Source: an uncultured Bacteroidales bacterium
GTDB taxonomy: Bacteria; Bacteroidota; Bacteroidia; Bacteroidales; Paludibacteraceae
NCBI GenBank assembly: GCA_937911935.1
Contig: CALDQH010000098.1
Span: forward strand, 1-16,834
Length of the DNA: 16,834 nucleotides
Direction: 5' to 3'
The position numbers and the translations under genes are program-made. Below are positions 15,709 to 16,834 of the stretch, piece after piece. How positions within the stretch are numbered: position 1 is the first letter of the stretch; each line of letters starts with the position of its first letter. Below the pieces are notes generated by a model, which did not search any database, was not told the origin of the DNA, and saw only the letters and a list, made by a program, of their open reading frames with translations.

Positions 15709-15739
15709 CAAAAATAGGAATTTATATTGATTTTTCAAA
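15709..15739 (-). promoter_or_regulatory. Bacteroidetes-type promoter for the ncRNA/helicase leader
   Basis: On the - strand, TTTG (complement of 15736-15739), a 19-base spacer and TATTTTTG (complement of 15709-15716) give a full -33/-7 match. Transcription would start near 15702 and run left through the rod-like RNA into the terminator. A small hairpin (GCTTTGC/GCAAAGC) follows the start. Confidence 0.75.
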
Positions 15740-15821
15740 TTTATCCTCCCTATCTTATGCTACACAATATTGCAAAAAATACATTTTTATTTGTATCTAT
15801 CACCACAAATATACCGGGCAA

Positions 15822-15842
15822 TTGTACCAAAACGTGGTACAA
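15822..15842. other. Inverted repeat TTGTACC/GGTACAA
   Basis: TTGTACC (15822-15828) and GGTACAA (15836-15842) form a perfect 7-bp inverted repeat with a 7-base centre. A run of nine T begins at 15850, 7 bases further right on the + strand. It lies between the two divergent promoters and could be an operator or a weak + strand terminator. Confidence 0.45.
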
Positions 15843-15882
15843 GGGGAAGTTTTTTTTTGCGGACGCACGGACCGACATGGAT

Positions 15883-15938
15883 GGTGAGGCGGTGATTTGG
15901 TGAGGCGGTGAGGCGATTCTACGATTTTGCGATTCAAC
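15883..15938 (+). repeat. 8-bp tandem array upstream of the RhuM-family gene
   Basis: Seven units lie in strict 8-base phase: GGTGAGGC, GGTGATTT, GGTGAGGC, GGTGAGGC, GATTCTAC, GATTTTGC, GATTCAAC. The last three are the CGATTCTA/CGATTCAA units seen before rnfD. The GGTGATTTGGTG part is the reverse complement of the CACCAAATCACC found at the start of the window. Confidence 0.85.
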
Positions 15939-15963
15939 AACAAGTGACAAGTTCAGGGACCGC

Positions 15964-15994
15964 TTTGCATTTCTATCATTTTTACGTACCTTTG
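15964..15994 (+). promoter_or_regulatory. Promoter of the RhuM-family gene
   Basis: TTTG (15964-15967), a 19-base spacer and TACCTTTG (15987-15994) match the Bacteroidetes consensus fully. Transcription would start near 16001, giving a leader of about 75 bases to the ATG at 16076. Confidence 0.8.
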
Positions 15995-16014
15995 CACCAT
16001 GTTACTAGTTACAA

Positions 16015-16049
16015 TCGACGAACGACGAGTGACTAGCGACTATCGACAG
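16015..16049 (+). repeat. 7-bp tandem repeat in the RhuM gene leader
   Basis: Five heptamers in phase share a GAC core: TCGACGA, ACGACGA, GTGACTA, GCGACTA, TCGACAG. It lies between the predicted transcription start and the start codon. The period differs from the octamer arrays. Confidence 0.7.
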
Positions 16050-16075
16050 TTTTTTCATCTTAATTTTTAATCGGT

Positions 16076-16834
16076 ATGAACAATCAAATTTCTACATTAG
16101 CGAGCGATGCATCGCAAAAAGAACAGAATCAAATTATCCTTTATCGCCCTAACGAGACCATTAGTCTTGAAGTTCGTTTGGAGAACGAAACTATATGGCT
16201 TACTCAAGCACAAATAGCAGAACTCTTCGGGACAAAACGACCTGCTATTACAAAGCATATTAACAACATATATTCTTCAAATGAATTGGAAGCGAATAGC
16301 ACGTGTTCCATTTTGGAACATATGGGTAATGATGGTAATCAAAAATATACTACAAAATATTATAATTTAGATGTTATATTGTCTGTAGGTTATAGAGTAA
16401 ACAGTTTAAATGCAACTCGATTCCGCCAATGGGCAAATAAAGTGCTAAAAGAATACTTACTTCGTGGTTATGCTATTAATCAGCGAATCAATCTATTGGA
16501 AGATAAAATAGACCGAAAATTTGCTGAGCATGATGCTAAAATTGAAAGCCTCAACAAGCAGGTTGATTTCTTTGTGCAGACTTCCATACCGCCCTCCGAA
16601 GGGGTTTTCCATAACGGACAGATTTTTGATGCGTATAAGTTTGCAACGGATCTGATTAAATCGGCTAAGAAGAATTTGGTTTTAATCGATAATTACGTGG
16701 ACGAGTCGGTTTTGCTAATGCTGAGCAAACGCGGAACAGGTGTATCGGCTAAAATTTACACATCCAATCTTTCCAAACAACTAACGTTAGATTTGGCAAA
16801 GCACAATAAGCAATATCCGCCTATAGAGATTTTT
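16076..16834 (+). CDS. RhuM-family DNA-binding protein with PLD-like C-terminal part (partial)
   Basis: The frame is open from ATG 16076 to the window end (253 codons), so the C-terminus is missing. Residues 40-62 (IWLTQAQIAELFGTKRPAIT) form a helix-turn-helix. YYNLDVILSVGYRVNS and TRFRQWANKVLKEYLLRGY (about 95-132) are hallmarks of the RhuM (virulence/Fic-associated) family. A short helical linker (138-168) leads to GQIFDAYKFATDLIKSAKKN and LVLIDNYVDESVLLMLSKRG, which resemble the start of a PLD-like domain; its HxK part would lie beyond the window. RhuM genes are often found beside restriction-modification loci in Bacteroidetes. Here it is divergent from the PLD-helicase/methyltransferase operon. 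It may regulate that operon or act as an accessory effector; the function is not known. Confidence 0.85.
   Translation, partial: MNNQISTLASDASQKEQNQIILYRPNETISLEVRLENETIWLTQAQIAELFGTKRPAITKHINNIYSSNELEANSTCSILEHMGNDGNQKYTTKYYNLDVILSVGYRVNSLNATRFRQWANKVLKEYLLRGYAINQRINLLEDKIDRKFAEHDAKIESLNKQVDFFVQTSIPPSEGVFHNGQIFDAYKFATDLIKSAKKNLVLIDNYVDESVLLMLSKRGTGVSAKIYTSNLSKQLTLDLAKHNKQYPPIEIF

Overview
The window looks like a chromosomal segment of an anaerobic Bacteroidetes (probably Bacteroidales). The evidence is the rseC-rnfBCDGEA gene order, weak or absent Shine-Dalgarno sites, and several promoters of the Bacteroidetes type (TTTG, about 19 nt, TAnnTTTG). No species is claimed.

Region 1 (1-5909, + strand) is a complete Rnf operon: an RseC-like protein followed by RnfB, RnfC, RnfD, RnfG, RnfE and RnfA, closed by a hairpin terminator. 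Rnf is a membrane ferredoxin:NAD+ oxidoreductase that couples electron transfer to an ion gradient. The catalytic landmarks are present: Cys clusters in RnfB and RnfC, the Thr flavinylation motifs in RnfD and RnfG, and the paired membrane Cys in RnfA and RnfE. The operon's spacers are filled with tandem 8-bp repeats and a 51-bp dispersed repeat. A related repeat has entered rnfC itself in frame: a 132-bp (44-codon) insert bounded by copies of TGAATCGA.

Region 2 (5945 to the end) is an accessory, visibly more AT-rich region that reads as a defence island. It holds an Abi_2/AbiD-F-like HEPN protein (-) with a good promoter, about 880 bp of repeat-rich sequence (including a headless ORF and 23-bp-period repeats), a 61-codon small ORF, and an AbiGi-like protein (+). 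Convergent to these is a two-gene unit on the - strand: a PLD-SNF2 helicase (1097 aa) followed 37 bp later by an Eco57I-like N6-adenine DNA methyltransferase (1036 aa). Together these resemble a compact restriction-modification or DISARM/Hma-like defence module. At the right edge a RhuM-family gene (+), also with a PLD-like C-terminal part, begins and runs out of the window.

The gap between the helicase and the RhuM gene (15297-16075) is not empty. On the - strand it contains a promoter, a roughly 220-nt rod-like interrupted hairpin and an intrinsic terminator. Together these make a strong candidate for a structured non-coding RNA, possibly 6S-like, lying in the leader of the helicase-methyltransferase operon. 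This RNA, the repeat insertion in rnfC and the octamer arrays are the most unusual features of the window.
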